Notes under the pieces: generated by a model
Databases searched by the model: none
What the model was told of the DNA's origin: nothing
Seen by the model: only the letters and a program-made list of their open reading frames with translations
Shown: positions 33,741 through 43,013 of the stretch, one piece after another
Numbering within the stretch: the first letter of the stretch is position 1
Layout: every line of letters starts with the position of its first letter
Translations under genes and position numbers: made by a program
Assembly: GCF_040881935.1 (NCBI RefSeq)
Contig: NZ_JBBECH010000020.1
Coordinates: 73,536-137,535 of the forward strand
Origin: Saccharospirillum sp040881935
Lineage (GTDB): Bacteria > Pseudomonadota > Gammaproteobacteria > Pseudomonadales > Natronospirillaceae
Reading direction: 5' to 3'
DNA length: 64,000 nucleotides

Positions 33741-34832
33741 ATGGGCATTAAATGTGGCATCGTCGGACTACCCAACGTCGGTAAGTCCACTCTCTTCAAC
33801 GCCCTGACTCAGGCTGGCATTGACGCAGAGAACTTCCCGTTCTGCACCATTGAGCCGAATACCGGCGTGGTCCCGGTCCCGGACCCGCGCCAGGACAAGC
33901 TGGTAGAGATCGTCAAACCCGAGCGTACAGTCCCGACGACCATGGAATTTGTGGATATTGCCGGCCTGGTAGCGGGTGCATCCAAAGGTGAAGGCCTGGG
34001 CAACCAGTTTTTGGCCAACATCCGCGAAACCGACGCCATTGCACACGTTGTTCGCTGCTTCGAAAACGATAACGTTATTCATGTCGCCAACAAAATAGAC
34101 CCGGCGTCAGACATCGAGATCATCAATACCGAACTGGCCCTGGCCGACCTCGACATGCTCGACAAGCAGCTGCTAAAACTGCAGAAAAAAGCCAAGGGAC
34201 AAGACAAAGACGCCATTCGTCAGGTAGCGGTGCTGGAAAAAATCAAACCAGCCCTCAACGAAGCCCGCCCTATCCGCAGCGTAGCATTGACCGATGAAGA
34301 AAAAGCCGACCTGAAGCCCTTTTTCTTTCTAACCACCAAGCCCACCCTCTATATCGCCAACGTTGATGAAGACGGTTTCGAGAATAACCCCATGCTGGAG
34401 CGGGTACGGGAAATAGCTGTAGCCGAGAATGCTGAAGTTGTGGCCATTTGCAACAAACTCGAATCCGAAATCGCAGAGCTGGAAGATGAAGAGAAAACTG
34501 AGTTTCTGGCCGACCTGGGCATGGAAGAACCCGGTTTGAACCGGGTGATCAGGGCCGCCTACTCACTGCTCGGCCTGCAGACCTACTTTACAGCGGGTGT
34601 CAAAGAGGTTCGCGCCTGGACCGTCAGAATAGGAGCCACCGCCCCGCAAGCGGCGGGTGTGATCCACACCGACTTTGAAAAAGGCTTTATCCGGTCAGAG
34701 ACCATTTCTTACCACGACTTCGTCGCCTACAATGGCGAGGCAGGTGCCAAAGAAGCGGGTAAATGGCGTCTCGAAGGCAAGGAATACATCGTTAAAGACG
34801 GCGATGTGATGCATTTTCGTTTCAACGTCTGA
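33741..34832 (+). CDS. ychF: Redox-regulated ATPase YchF
   Basis: A 363-residue Obg-family P-loop protein that binds the ribosome and hydrolyses ATP. Visible are G1 VGLPNVGKSTLFNALT, G3 VDIAGLVAGASKGEGLGNQFL, the G4-like YIANVDEDG, a coiled-coil insertion near 130-200, and the C-terminal TGS domain (QAAGVIHTDFEKGFIRSETI). Length is the standard 363 residues. AGGAG lies 10 bp before the ATG. A GGGTGACC hairpin at 34841-34858 follows without a T-run. Confidence 0.98.
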   Translation: MGIKCGIVGLPNVGKSTLFNALTQAGIDAENFPFCTIEPNTGVVPVPDPRQDKLVEIVKPERTVPTTMEFVDIAGLVAGASKGEGLGNQFLANIRETDAIAHVVRCFENDNVIHVANKIDPASDIEIINTELALADLDMLDKQLLKLQKKAKGQDKDAIRQVAVLEKIKPALNEARPIRSVALTDEEKADLKPFFFLTTKPTLYIANVDEDGFENNPMLERVREIAVAENAEVVAICNKLESEIAELEDEEKTEFLADLGMEEPGLNRVIRAAYSLLGLQTYFTAGVKEVRAWTVRIGATAPQAAGVIHTDFEKGFIRSETISYHDFVAYNGEAGAKEAGKWRLEGKEYIVKDGDVMHFRFNV

Positions 34833-34977
34833 CGGTCCCCGGGTGACCCAGGTCACCCCCCCTTAGTGGAATAGCCTTTTTACCGATTGACTGCTAGCTT
34901 ACGAATTAACGTCTCAACAGAAGACCGGATTCGATGCACTGACGGGTAATCCCGAAGTGGATTTGGTGGTAACCGGA

Positions 34978-35829
34978 TTACCCCGGTGACATACCCCGCA
35001 ACCGCTCGGACCGGCGCCGCAGCAGCTCTACCGTCGTCAGCAGCAGTATTGAAAACGCCACAAGAATAGACGCTACGGCAAGAATGGTTGGACTGATCTG
35101 CTCACGAATACCCGACCACATTTCACGGGGAATGGTTCTCTGCTCCACCCCGGCCAGAAACAGCACAATCACGATCTCATCGAAGGACGTGATAAAAGCG
35201 AACAGACCACCCGAGATGACACCCGGTAGAATTAGCGGCATCTGTATTTTGAAGAAGGTGCGCCCTGCCCCGGCACCCAGACTCGCCGAAGCACGCGTCA
35301 GAGAGTGATCAAACCCCACCAGCGTTGCCGTCACCGTAATCACCACAAAAGGTGTTCCCAGGGCAGCATGCGCGAGTATGACACCCGGCATGGTATTGGC
35401 CAGTCCAATACTGGAATAGAAGAAGAACATGCCAGCGGCGGAGATAATCAGCGGCACAATCATGGGAGAAATCAGTAACCCCATGATCAGACCTTTAAAA
35501 GGCATTTCCGAGCGGGATAACCCCAAGGCCGCCAACGTACCGAGAAAGGTTGCAATCAACGTAGACGCAATTCCAATGATCAGGGAGTTCTGGATCGATG
35601 TCATCCAGGATTCGGATGCAAACAAATCACGATACCAGCGCAGTGAATAGCCTTCCGGGTTCAGCATTAACATGTCACGCGTATAAGTGAAGTACGGTTC
35701 AACGTTAAAACTCAACGGCACCATAATCACAATGGGCGCGATTAGAAAAAAGAAGATCAGCGCGCAGATCACACGAAACGTGTAATACCAGGTTCGCTCC
35801 AGCGGTCCCGCATACGTTGGTACTGCCAT
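34978..35829 (-). CDS. Polyamine-type ABC transporter permease (PotC-like)
   Basis: A 283-residue inner membrane protein with about six helices. The MetI-type EAA loop is seen in LTRASASLGAGAGRTFFKIQMPLILPG near residue 195, split here by the ASLGAGAGRTF core. The C terminus is basic. The pairing with a PotB-like permease, a PotD-like binding protein and a PotA-like ATPase indicates uptake of spermidine, putrescine or a related compound. The substrate is not certain. The start lies 13 bp after the upstream permease stop, so the two are translated together. Confidence 0.88.
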   Translation of the reverse strand: MAVPTYAGPLERTWYYTFRVICALIFFFLIAPIVIMVPLSFNVEPYFTYTRDMLMLNPEGYSLRWYRDLFASESWMTSIQNSLIIGIASTLIATFLGTLAALGLSRSEMPFKGLIMGLLISPMIVPLIISAAGMFFFYSSIGLANTMPGVILAHAALGTPFVVITVTATLVGFDHSLTRASASLGAGAGRTFFKIQMPLILPGVISGGLFAFITSFDEIVIVLFLAGVEQRTIPREMWSGIREQISPTILAVASILVAFSILLLTTVELLRRRSERLRGMSPG

Positions 35830-35842
35830 CGTTTTCGCTCCT

Positions 35843-37138
35843 TCAACCCAGCTTCAGGGAATCTGCACCGACCAGGCGGTTATAGACCCAATAGAGAATT
35901 AATACGCTGATCAGCAACACAGACCCAAGCGCCGCCGCCAGCCCCCAGTTCAGGGAGGACTGCATATGATGCGCAATTAGATTGGAAATCATCTGGCCAG
36001 ACTGACCACCCACCAGCGCCGGTGTAATGTAATAGCCAATGGAAATAATAAACACCAACACAGCACCGGCACCGATCCCCGGTAGCGTTTGTGGTACATA
36101 GATGCGCCAGAATGCCGTCCAGGGAGTGGCACCAAGACTTTTCGCGGCGCGAACGTAAGACGGTGGGATGGTCTTCATTACGCTGTAGAGAGGCAGCACC
36201 ATGAACGGCAACAGGATATGTGTCATCGCGATAATGGTGCCGGTCATGTTGTAGATCATACCCAGACGGCCATCATCCCCGATAAACCCCACGGCAATCA
36301 GCAATTCGTTAATTACCCCCTGTTGCTGCAATAGAACAATCCAGGAGGTGGTTCGCACCAGCAGGGACGTCCAGAATGGCAGCAGCACGAAGATCATCAG
36401 CAAATTGGCATGACGCATCGGCAAGCTGGCCATCAAGAAGGAGATCGGGAACCCCAGTAACAGCGTTATCAGCGTTATTGTCAGGCTCATACCGAACGTT
36501 CGGATGAACAAATCGGTGTAAATGCGCCGGTTTTCATCCTGAAGAACGACATCGCCCTGTTCATTGTAGGTGCCATCGAACGCGGCTATGTAATAAGACG
36601 CTGTTAGTGGTCGACCTTCACGTTTGATAATCCGATAGAACGCAGGGTCGTTCCAAAGCCGGTGGGAATCCAGAAACGCCTCTTTATATGGCGGCTCCAT
36701 GTCCTCTACCGAACGCGATGTCCGCATCAGCGCTCCGCGGGCTGCACTGATTTCATAGTTCAGCCGAACCGCCAGTTGACCGACGGTCCGGTTCGCGCTG
36801 GCTACTGCAAGTTCCTCCGCCAGTGCCTCAAATACGGATTCATCGGGTATACCTTCGCCGTCCCAGTCTTGCAGCGCCTCAAGTGTTTTCGGGATTGTCG
36901 AAATGACCTGCGGGTTATCGACACTGCGCCACATCATTTGCCCGATGGGAAAAATGAACGATATCAACAAGTAAACAAGCAACGGCGCAACCAACAAAAA
37001 AGCCATCGCAGTGCGTTTGCGCTCGGCTCGCTTCAAGCTGGCTTTCAACGGCGTTCCGTCAACGGTCACCATCTGTCCATTGACCATATGGTCGATGTTG
37101 TGTCCGCTTTGGGTACCGTCTGACTGGCTCATACTCAC
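35843..37138 (-). CDS. Polyamine-type ABC transporter permease (PotB-like) with large periplasmic loop
   Basis: A 431-residue permease. A cytoplasmic N terminus of about 45 residues leads to a first helix at about 45-68. An unusually long hydrophilic stretch of about 140 residues follows (about 72-215), rich in Glu, Asp and Arg, which should be periplasmic. The remaining five helices then follow, with the EAA loop VRAAKSLGATPWTAFWRIYVP near residue 330. Classic PotB proteins are about 280 residues and lack this insertion. Longer permeases of this type exist in other proteobacteria. The gene is separated from the upstream binding protein gene by 241 bp that contain a strong hairpin. Confidence 0.87.
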   Translation of the reverse strand: MSMSQSDGTQSGHNIDHMVNGQMVTVDGTPLKASLKRAERKRTAMAFLLVAPLLVYLLISFIFPIGQMMWRSVDNPQVISTIPKTLEALQDWDGEGIPDESVFEALAEELAVASANRTVGQLAVRLNYEISAARGALMRTSRSVEDMEPPYKEAFLDSHRLWNDPAFYRIIKREGRPLTASYYIAAFDGTYNEQGDVVLQDENRRIYTDLFIRTFGMSLTITLITLLLGFPISFLMASLPMRHANLLMIFVLLPFWTSLLVRTTSWIVLLQQQGVINELLIAVGFIGDDGRLGMIYNMTGTIIAMTHILLPFMVLPLYSVMKTIPPSYVRAAKSLGATPWTAFWRIYVPQTLPGIGAGAVLVFIISIGYYITPALVGGQSGQMISNLIAHHMQSSLNWGLAAALGSVLLISVLILYWVYNRLVGADSLKLG

Positions 37139-37327
37139 TCCTGTTCACCCCTGTTCTGATTTTTTTCCGTGATCATTCACTTGTAATACGACCGCAAAAA
37201 GGTCATTTATTCGAGTTGATCTAAAGCAAAATTTTTATCTTAGATGCTCATGCCACTACATCTTCAATGCAAAAAACCCTGGTTTAGAAACGCTCTTTGT
37301 TATCGTCGGGAAGTCAGTAATGCAAAC

Positions 37328-37356
37328 GGGGTAACGCAGTGCGTTTGCGTTGCCCC
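37328..37356 (-). terminator. Hairpin (attenuator-like) between the binding protein and permease genes
   Basis: On the minus strand GGGGCAACGCA pairs with TGCGTTACCCC (37356-37346 with 37338-37328, one wobble, 7-nt loop). It is followed by GTTTGCATT, a weak T-run. Placed 24 bp after the binding protein stop, it may lower expression of the permeases relative to the binding protein. Confidence 0.65.
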
Positions 37357-37379
37357 GCTTGCGGGTCTATTGCTGTGGT

Positions 37380-38489
37380 TTATCCACGCAACATCCAGTT
37401 GGAGAATCGCTCACGCAATTCGTCGCCATAGTCAGTCCAGAAATCATTATTCAACAATATCGGAGATTCATAGTTAGCGGGGTTGGTCGGCATGTGCGGA
37501 CGCATGTCAATACCCAGATCAGCATGTTCGCTGACCAGAGGCGCTGAAGACGCACGGGCCGGGCCGTAGGAAATGTACTTGGCCTGGTCTGCCAGACGTT
37601 GGGTATCCGTCGCCCAGTAAACGTACTCAAGCACTTCTTCCTGGTTCGGGCCGTAAGGAATTACCCAACCGTCCCACTCAACGATCTGGCCATCCCAGAT
37701 GATTTCAAATGGTTGACCTTCAACTTCGGCAGCGTTGAAAATCCGGCCGTTGTAACCTGTAGAGAAGGCTACTTCCTGATCCGCTAGCAGTTGAGGTGAC
37801 TGTGCACCTTCGGTCCAGAACACCAGATTGTCTTTAATGGTATCCAGCTTGGCAAAGGCACGATCTACCCCTTCAGGCGTTGCCAGCACGTCGTAGATAT
37901 CATCCGGGTTTACACCGTCGGCAAACAAAGCCCACTCAAGGTTACCCGCAGGTCTGTCCTGAATGGCTCGGCGGCCCGGGAAATCTTCCGGATTGAAGAA
38001 ATCATCAATGCTGCCAGGCTGATTATTTTCCGGGAACATTTCAGTGTTGTAAGTAACAACGGTGGAATAAACGATCTGCGGAATGAAGCACTCACCCAGG
38101 CTACCCGGCAGGAAGTCTTCGCTTGCAGGCGTGCCATCGGGTGCCGGTGCCAGCATTTCATCAGCATCGACAGGCATAATAATGCCCTCGTCGCAGGCCA
38201 ACTGGGCATCTGACGGCAACATGTCGACCAGATCCCAGGTAACATTGCCAGCCATGCTCTGCGAGCGCAAACCTGCAAGGGCGTTGGCTGAACCATCATC
38301 ATTAATGATCGTAACGTGATCCTTAACGGCAACGTAGGGCTCGTGGTAGGCGCGAACCTGACTTTCCGTGTATGCACCACCCCAGGAGACAATGGTCAGG
38401 TTTATGGGGTCTTCTGCGTGTACCGCTGTCACAGCCAACAGGCTGATCGCGCTGCTGACTCCAAGCATTCTAAGCATCGGCTGTTTCAT
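37380..38489 (-). CDS. Polyamine-type ABC transporter substrate-binding protein (PotD-like)
   Basis: A 369-residue periplasmic protein with a signal peptide ending AVHA near residue 25. The mature N terminus NLTIVSWGGAYTESQVRAYH is typical of the polyamine-binding family. Further landmarks are WDLVDMLPSDAQLACDEGII, GRRAIQDRPAGNLEWALFADG and EIIWDGQIVEWDGWVIPYG. The closest general class is the spermidine/putrescine-binding group. The ligand itself is not proven. It lies between the ATPase gene (127 bp upstream) and the permease genes. Confidence 0.9.
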   Translation of the reverse strand: MKQPMLRMLGVSSAISLLAVTAVHAEDPINLTIVSWGGAYTESQVRAYHEPYVAVKDHVTIINDDGSANALAGLRSQSMAGNVTWDLVDMLPSDAQLACDEGIIMPVDADEMLAPAPDGTPASEDFLPGSLGECFIPQIVYSTVVTYNTEMFPENNQPGSIDDFFNPEDFPGRRAIQDRPAGNLEWALFADGVNPDDIYDVLATPEGVDRAFAKLDTIKDNLVFWTEGAQSPQLLADQEVAFSTGYNGRIFNAAEVEGQPFEIIWDGQIVEWDGWVIPYGPNQEEVLEYVYWATDTQRLADQAKYISYGPARASSAPLVSEHADLGIDMRPHMPTNPANYESPILLNNDFWTDYGDELRERFSNWMLRG

Positions 38490-38514
38490 GGGTAACTCCT
38501 CTTATGAATATAAA

Positions 38515-38532
38515 CCAGGCAACACTGCCTGG
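38515..38532 (-). promoter_or_regulatory. Hairpin in the ATPase-binding protein gap
   Basis: CCAGGCA (38515-38521) and TGCCTGG (38526-38532) form a tight 7-bp stem with a 4-nt loop. On the minus strand it is followed by TTTATATTC just before the binding protein start. It may stabilise or attenuate the transcript. Confidence 0.5.
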
Positions 38533-38616
38533 CCGCTTTTTGCCACCAAACCTACTGGACAGATGCCGGAAACCAAAGCATCCGGCCCAGAGTTCAGCGA
38601 ATCATTCGCCGCGCGA

Positions 38617-39717
38617 TCAGGAAGCATCCAGTGCGCGACAATCATGTTCCGACCAACCGATGCGGACTGACTGACCCACACGCATGGAATGATGATCGGA
38701 AGAATTGGGTACTTTCATAATAAAATCGTCACGTCCACAGACACTGACCCGTGACCGGATGTGGTCGCCAAGATAAATCAGCTCTTTTACCGTGGCGTCA
38801 AACGTATTCGCGTACTGAGTGCCTTCTTTTACCACCAGGGCGCGCTCCGGCCGCAACGACAGGGTGGTTTTATCCCCCACTTCGTTAACACAAACCTTCA
38901 GAGCTTTCACTTTGGAACCATCGTCAAGACGCACCTGAGCGAACTCGCCATCAATGCTTTCAACCTGGCCCTGCATGCGATTATTTTCGCCAATAAACTG
39001 GGCTACAAAGGCGTTCTCGGGCCGTTCGTAAAGATCGGCTGGTGATGCCAGTTGCTGTATACGCCCGTCATCAAATACCGCAATACGATCGGACATGGTC
39101 AACGCTTCTGTCTGATCATGGGTCACATACACCACGGTAATACCCAAACGATCATGCAAGTGCTTGATTTCATACTGCATGCGTTCGCGCAGGTTTTTGT
39201 CCAGCGCACCCAGAGGCTCGTCCATCAGCACCAGTTCGGGCTCAAACACCAGCGCTCGCGCCAGAGCCACCCGCTGCTGCTGCCCACCGGACAGTTGCGC
39301 CGGCCGCCGGCCTGCAAAGGCTTCCATCTGCACCATACTCAGCGCGTGCTTCACTTTTTCTTCCCGTTCGCTCTTACCCATACCGCGAACTTCCAGTGGG
39401 AACGACAGGTTTTCACCAATGGTCATGTGCGGAAACAGTGCGTAGTTCTGAAACACCATGCCGATGCCGCGTTTGTGAGGAGGGATGTTATTGATGGCTT
39501 TGCCATTGAGAAGAATGTCGCCGTAGGTCGCTGTTTCAAAGCCTGCCAACATCATCAGACAGGTCGTTTTTCCTGAACCGGAGGGCCCCAGCATGGTGAG
39601 AAACTCACCTTTGCTAATGGCCAGATTCAAATCCTTGACAACCAACTCCTCCCCGTCATAACTCTTTTGCACACGATCAAAGGCTACGAATACTTCACCG
39701 GGTTTTTCATTCTCCAA
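38617..39717 (-). CDS. Polyamine-type ABC transporter ATP-binding protein (PotA-like)
   Basis: A 366-residue ATPase. Walker A is LGPSGSGKTTCLMML, the Q-loop is GMVFQNYALFPHM, the signature is LSGGQQQRVALARAL, Walker B is LVLMDEPLGALD and the H-loop is VYVTHDQTEAL. A C-terminal TOBE domain follows at about 280-355. The start codon is TTG at 39717, supported by AGGAGA 7 bp upstream and by the lack of any suitable ATG before the first strand. It is the first gene of the four-gene operon. The order ATPase, binding protein, permease, permease is common for this family. Confidence 0.92.
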   Translation of the reverse strand: MENEKPGEVFVAFDRVQKSYDGEELVVKDLNLAISKGEFLTMLGPSGSGKTTCLMMLAGFETATYGDILLNGKAINNIPPHKRGIGMVFQNYALFPHMTIGENLSFPLEVRGMGKSEREEKVKHALSMVQMEAFAGRRPAQLSGGQQQRVALARALVFEPELVLMDEPLGALDKNLRERMQYEIKHLHDRLGITVVYVTHDQTEALTMSDRIAVFDDGRIQQLASPADLYERPENAFVAQFIGENNRMQGQVESIDGEFAQVRLDDGSKVKALKVCVNEVGDKTTLSLRPERALVVKEGTQYANTFDATVKELIYLGDHIRSRVSVCGRDDFIMKVPNSSDHHSMRVGQSVRIGWSEHDCRALDAS

Positions 39718-40423
39718 CGTGACATCTCCTGTGTTGTTTTGACTGCTTTAACATACGCCTGCCCTGCAGGTGACGTCGATGAAATCCCGATGACTGCCTT
39801 AAAGAAAATGACTCATTCCGAGCATCAACAATCATATGTCCACAAAACCGGACAACCCGACCAATCAATTGTAGTCTAAGCGTATGCAAATACTTTGCCG
39901 ACTGTCCAGATTCGCTAATCCATCATGACCACAGGCTATTTTGCCAGCTTTTTTGTTGTCACAACCCTGTATAGGAAAGGTTGCAGTCAGTTGCGGTCAA
40001 ATAACGTGCAGACTTATGGTGCATGATGTCCTTCTTTGGGGCAATGCTCACTTGCGACCATTTGGTAACACTTTCACCCTGCTTAAGACACAGCCAGCAC
40101 TCTCTTATTACAGTAAACATTGTTTTAGTGATTTTGCAAGAATGTCCCGGCCTCCCCCTGTTAGAAAAAGGTAATCAGGCAGGCGTTAAAACAAGGGTTA
40201 TAATGACATTGAATCAGTCAGGCACAGAGCCACTTAGTTGCACCTGAAGAGGGCACGGTTTTGGTGGAGAGCGGCATAATGGATCGGTGCCCAGTCGACA
40301 TCACAGACACAAAAAAGGGCACTGCCCGAAGACAGCACCCTTTTTGCTACGCCGTTTTACAACGGCTCATCCGACACTCGCCAGCTTGGAACAGCCTGTG
40401 CCGGGTATTCTATTTCACCGCAA
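39718..40423. other. Intergenic region upstream of the polyamine-type operon
   Basis: These 706 bp contain the promoter side of the ABC operon and, at the right end, the cold-shock gene terminator (40311-40345). Short open frames here lack ribosome binding sites and family features. I see no other element. Confidence 0.45.
40311..40345 (-). terminator. Terminator of the cold-shock gene
   Basis: On the minus strand AAAAAGGGTGCTG pairs with CAGTGCCCTTTTT (two wobbles) around a loop containing the stable CTTCGG tetraloop, followed by a T-run. It lies about 80 bp after the csp stop. Confidence 0.9.
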
Positions 40424-40630
40424 TCAGAGAACGACGATGTTCTCAGCCTGGGGGCCTTTCTGGCCCTGAGTAATGGTGAATTCTACTTTTTGGCCTTCAA
40501 CCAGCGTCTTGAAGCCTGAGCCAGAGATGGCGCTGAAGTGAGCGAAAACGTCAGGGCCATTTTCCTGCTCGATGAAGCCAAAACCTTTAGTTTCGTTGAA
40601 CCACTTGACGGTGCCGGTAGTCGTTGACAT
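40424..40630 (-). CDS. Cold-shock protein of the CspA family
   Basis: A 68-residue single cold-shock domain. RNP1 is KGFGFIEQ and RNP2 is DVFAHFSAI. The N-terminal GTVKWFNETKGFGFI is nearly identical to classic CspA proteins. It binds single-stranded RNA and acts as an RNA chaperone or antiterminator. Which paralogue it is, and whether it is cold-induced, cannot be told from sequence. The long gene-free stretch upstream (40631-41266) is compatible with a long 5' leader. Confidence 0.96.
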   Translation of the reverse strand: MSTTTGTVKWFNETKGFGFIEQENGPDVFAHFSAISGSGFKTLVEGQKVEFTITQGQKGPQAENIVVL

Positions 40631-41266
40631 GAGTATAACCTATCAATTTACAAGTAATGTATTGCTCCCCGGGCATAAGCAGAACCCTGCCTGACCCGTG
40701 AGAACCTTTTTTGCTTTTCAGTGTTGTTAATACTTATGGATAACCGACGAGTTCAACTGACAACAGCACTTACAGTGTTCACATCAAGCTAACATTCATA
40801 AATAATAAGACGTACTTTCAAGCTGCAATCATGTTAGCCGACTGCTAATTGATGTCAACAATAAATCGGATGAGCCCGCAGTGGTGGGCCTTAGCAGAGG
40901 TTCCGGTATTTTTCTAACACCTTGAATCCTATCCATTTATTACTTCAGATAGCACCATCGAACAATTTTTCATTCCGGCCTATTCTTTCAACATTATCCC
41001 CTTTCCGACCTGAACTTATGCCCAAAAATCAAGAGCTACCAACGCTATTTGCCACCCGGTGGAACCTGGCGGATGGGGGTGGATGATCGGACCGTGGTCG
41101 ATGCCAGGTTTCGGGTTCGAGGTGTGCCTGGGTTAGGTGTTGGCTAGCGGAAATACCAATGCGCCTGCTCAGGTATTGGCAGAACGAGCGGCCGACTGGG
41201 TCCGGCGGGGGGAACAGCGTAAAAGCGGCGTGGCGAAGGCTGGACCACTGAAATAGCCTTTCTGCT
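40631..41266. other. Intergenic region upstream of csp
   Basis: These 636 bp split in two. From 40631 to about 41000 the DNA is AT-rich and should hold the csp promoter and leader. From about 41040 to 41260 it is GC-rich with no supported gene. An open frame on the minus strand there lacks a start signal and family features. Confidence 0.45.
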
Positions 41267-41704
41267 TCAGCTTTCTTTCCAGACCCAACGGACAGGTTCG
41301 CCAAAATCGTCGTATATCCAGACTTTCTTTGGCCCACGGTTTTTGATTTTCCGGTTTTCTTTGTGCTTGCGCGACTCGATGGCTGCGATCACTTCGGGAA
41401 CAGGCGTGCGCTCCTTGGGCGGTTCCTGGCTCTGACCCGATTGGAACGGGTTGGACCAGGGTTTATTGCGGTCGAGCCCGGTCTCACCGCGTTCAATCGG
41501 TTTAATCTGGCCGCCTTCGCGCAGGAAGGCATCAACCTGGGATTCCAGGTCTTTTCGGATGTCTTTTTTATCGATCGGACGCTTCACCACTGGCCTCGGC
41601 TGACTGGACCCGCTCACCCGAAGTTTAGCAAATTTCACCCCAGCTTCCGAACCGGTGGTGACATCTGGTAGGCGGCGACGTTTGAACGAACCCGGGAAAC
41701 TCAT
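41267..41704 (-). CDS. Hypothetical basic protein overlapping the YejK-like gene
   Basis: A 145-residue hydrophilic protein that I do not recognise with certainty. A central segment, VDAFLREGGQIKPIERGETG near residue 58, resembles a short motif found in several small gammaproteobacterial regulators and hypotheticals. The rest is rich in Lys, Arg, Pro and Glu. The C terminus is aromatic (KVWIYDDFGEPVRWVW). Its ATG overlaps the stop of the upstream YejK-like gene by four bases (ATGA, 41701-41704), so it is translated with it and is very probably a real gene. A nucleic-acid-linked role is possible but unproven. Confidence 0.75.
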   Translation of the reverse strand: MSFPGSFKRRRLPDVTTGSEAGVKFAKLRVSGSSQPRPVVKRPIDKKDIRKDLESQVDAFLREGGQIKPIERGETGLDRNKPWSNPFQSGQSQEPPKERTPVPEVIAAIESRKHKENRKIKNRGPKKVWIYDDFGEPVRWVWKES

Positions 41705-42681
41705 TCGCCTTTCAACTGTTTCAGCAGGCTGGCTGGTATTTCATGGATGATCAGGCGTTCATTATCGGCATCAAATTGCACGTCTTTCCCCAGGTTAATG
41801 TTGCTGAAGCTGATAGAAACATCCTTGCTTCTACCCGAGTAGCGAATGTATTTCTTAAGGCTTTTGCGGTCCGGAATAAAGGTTTCCTTTAGACTCGGCT
41901 GTTCCTGTTCGATGAACTGTGAAAAAGAGGCATCGGCGTCGGCCTGTAGCTCTTCTGACAGTACCCGGTAGGACACCGGCTCTCCCATCTTGTCTTGCTC
42001 AATACAGAACTCGGCCGCTTTTTTGCGGTAATTTTGACCCTTGTCTTCCGGCAATTGCACCGAAAATGCATCGACAACCGCCATAAAGGCCTCGGTATCG
42101 GCACTGGTATCGACAGTGGCGACAAAATCCACGAAGTTCAGCATGGCATCCTGCAAGGCTTTGTCACCGAAGCCAAAGCTGATTGTCAGGTATTGACTGG
42201 CCGTCTCTTGCTGCCATTCGGTCACGTCCAGACAGATACCAAAGCCGAGTCGACCGTAATCAATCAGGCGGCTGTCACTCAGATTCAGATCGTGGGTGAT
42301 CGACAACCCGTGCTTATGCCGCAACTGAAAGAACCAGACCTGACGCCCGGACTCCAGCTGTTCATCGGCAAACAGCCAGTAACCCTCTGATTCAACGCCG
42401 TCGCTCTCCAGCGCCAGAGCCAGCCGTTCCATGATTTGCTGGCTCCAGGTTTTAAAGCTGATGCCATCCTTCAGCCACTGACCGGTCAGCGCCTTGAAAT
42501 GCCCGGCCTGGTCAGCGAAACCACCGTACCGTTTGCTGGCGCGGCCGGCAAAACTGCTTTTAACTTCCCCAACCAGCGTCAGGGCCCCATCGTCGACCGT
42601 TAAGACTTCATCCTGTAAATGCAGATCAGTTTTGGTGTCAAGTCGAGTCAATTGGTGGACAATCAGATGGTTCAATGACAA
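41701..42681 (-). CDS. Nucleoid-associated protein, YejK/NdpA family
   Basis: A 326-residue protein of the YejK (NdpA) family. The N terminus LNHLIVHQLTRLDTKTDLHL, the middle FKTWSQQIMERLALALESDG and the C-terminal PDRKSLKKYIRYSGRSKDVSISF followed by IHEIPASLLKQL fit the family well. Members bind the nucleoid and in pseudomonads interact with topoisomerase IV. Length is close to the usual 335. The gene heads a two-gene unit with the basic protein above. Confidence 0.88.
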   Translation of the reverse strand: MSLNHLIVHQLTRLDTKTDLHLQDEVLTVDDGALTLVGEVKSSFAGRASKRYGGFADQAGHFKALTGQWLKDGISFKTWSQQIMERLALALESDGVESEGYWLFADEQLESGRQVWFFQLRHKHGLSITHDLNLSDSRLIDYGRLGFGICLDVTEWQQETASQYLTISFGFGDKALQDAMLNFVDFVATVDTSADTEAFMAVVDAFSVQLPEDKGQNYRKKAAEFCIEQDKMGEPVSYRVLSEELQADADASFSQFIEQEQPSLKETFIPDRKSLKKYIRYSGRSKDVSISFSNINLGKDVQFDADNERLIIHEIPASLLKQLKGE

Positions 42682-43013
42682 TGGTCTAACCCCGGAGTCT
42701 ACAATTTGAAACAGCGGAACAGTATACGGGTTAATCGTCGCCTTGTCGGTCTTCCTGTCATGTTTAGTGGCTGAGGGCTATCCTGGCGTGCCATTAGGAC
42801 CTTGAACACCGGTTTGCACAGGGCCGTCAGACGGTAGACAAAGCCCCGACAGACTGTCATTCTTGGAAACGGTTACAAGCTATCAGGGCGCCAACTTATG
42901 GGCAGCCCGGAGGCAGCAGTACTGGCTGTACCGCTGTTCGTTCAAACAAGGGCACGGGGTGCATAAGGCTGAAGCACGCCAGCGCTACGGATCCAGGCAA
43001 TTCGGTTCCCACA
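42682..43013. other. Intergenic region between the YejK-like gene and the GGDEF-EAL gene
   Basis: These 332 bp should hold divergent promoters. I found no gene, repeat or clear operator. Confidence 0.4.

Noticed and set aside
41029..41337. Minus-strand open frame between csp and the basic protein gene
   Set aside because: It overlaps the end of the supported gene at 41267-41704 and has low-quality composition with no start signal.
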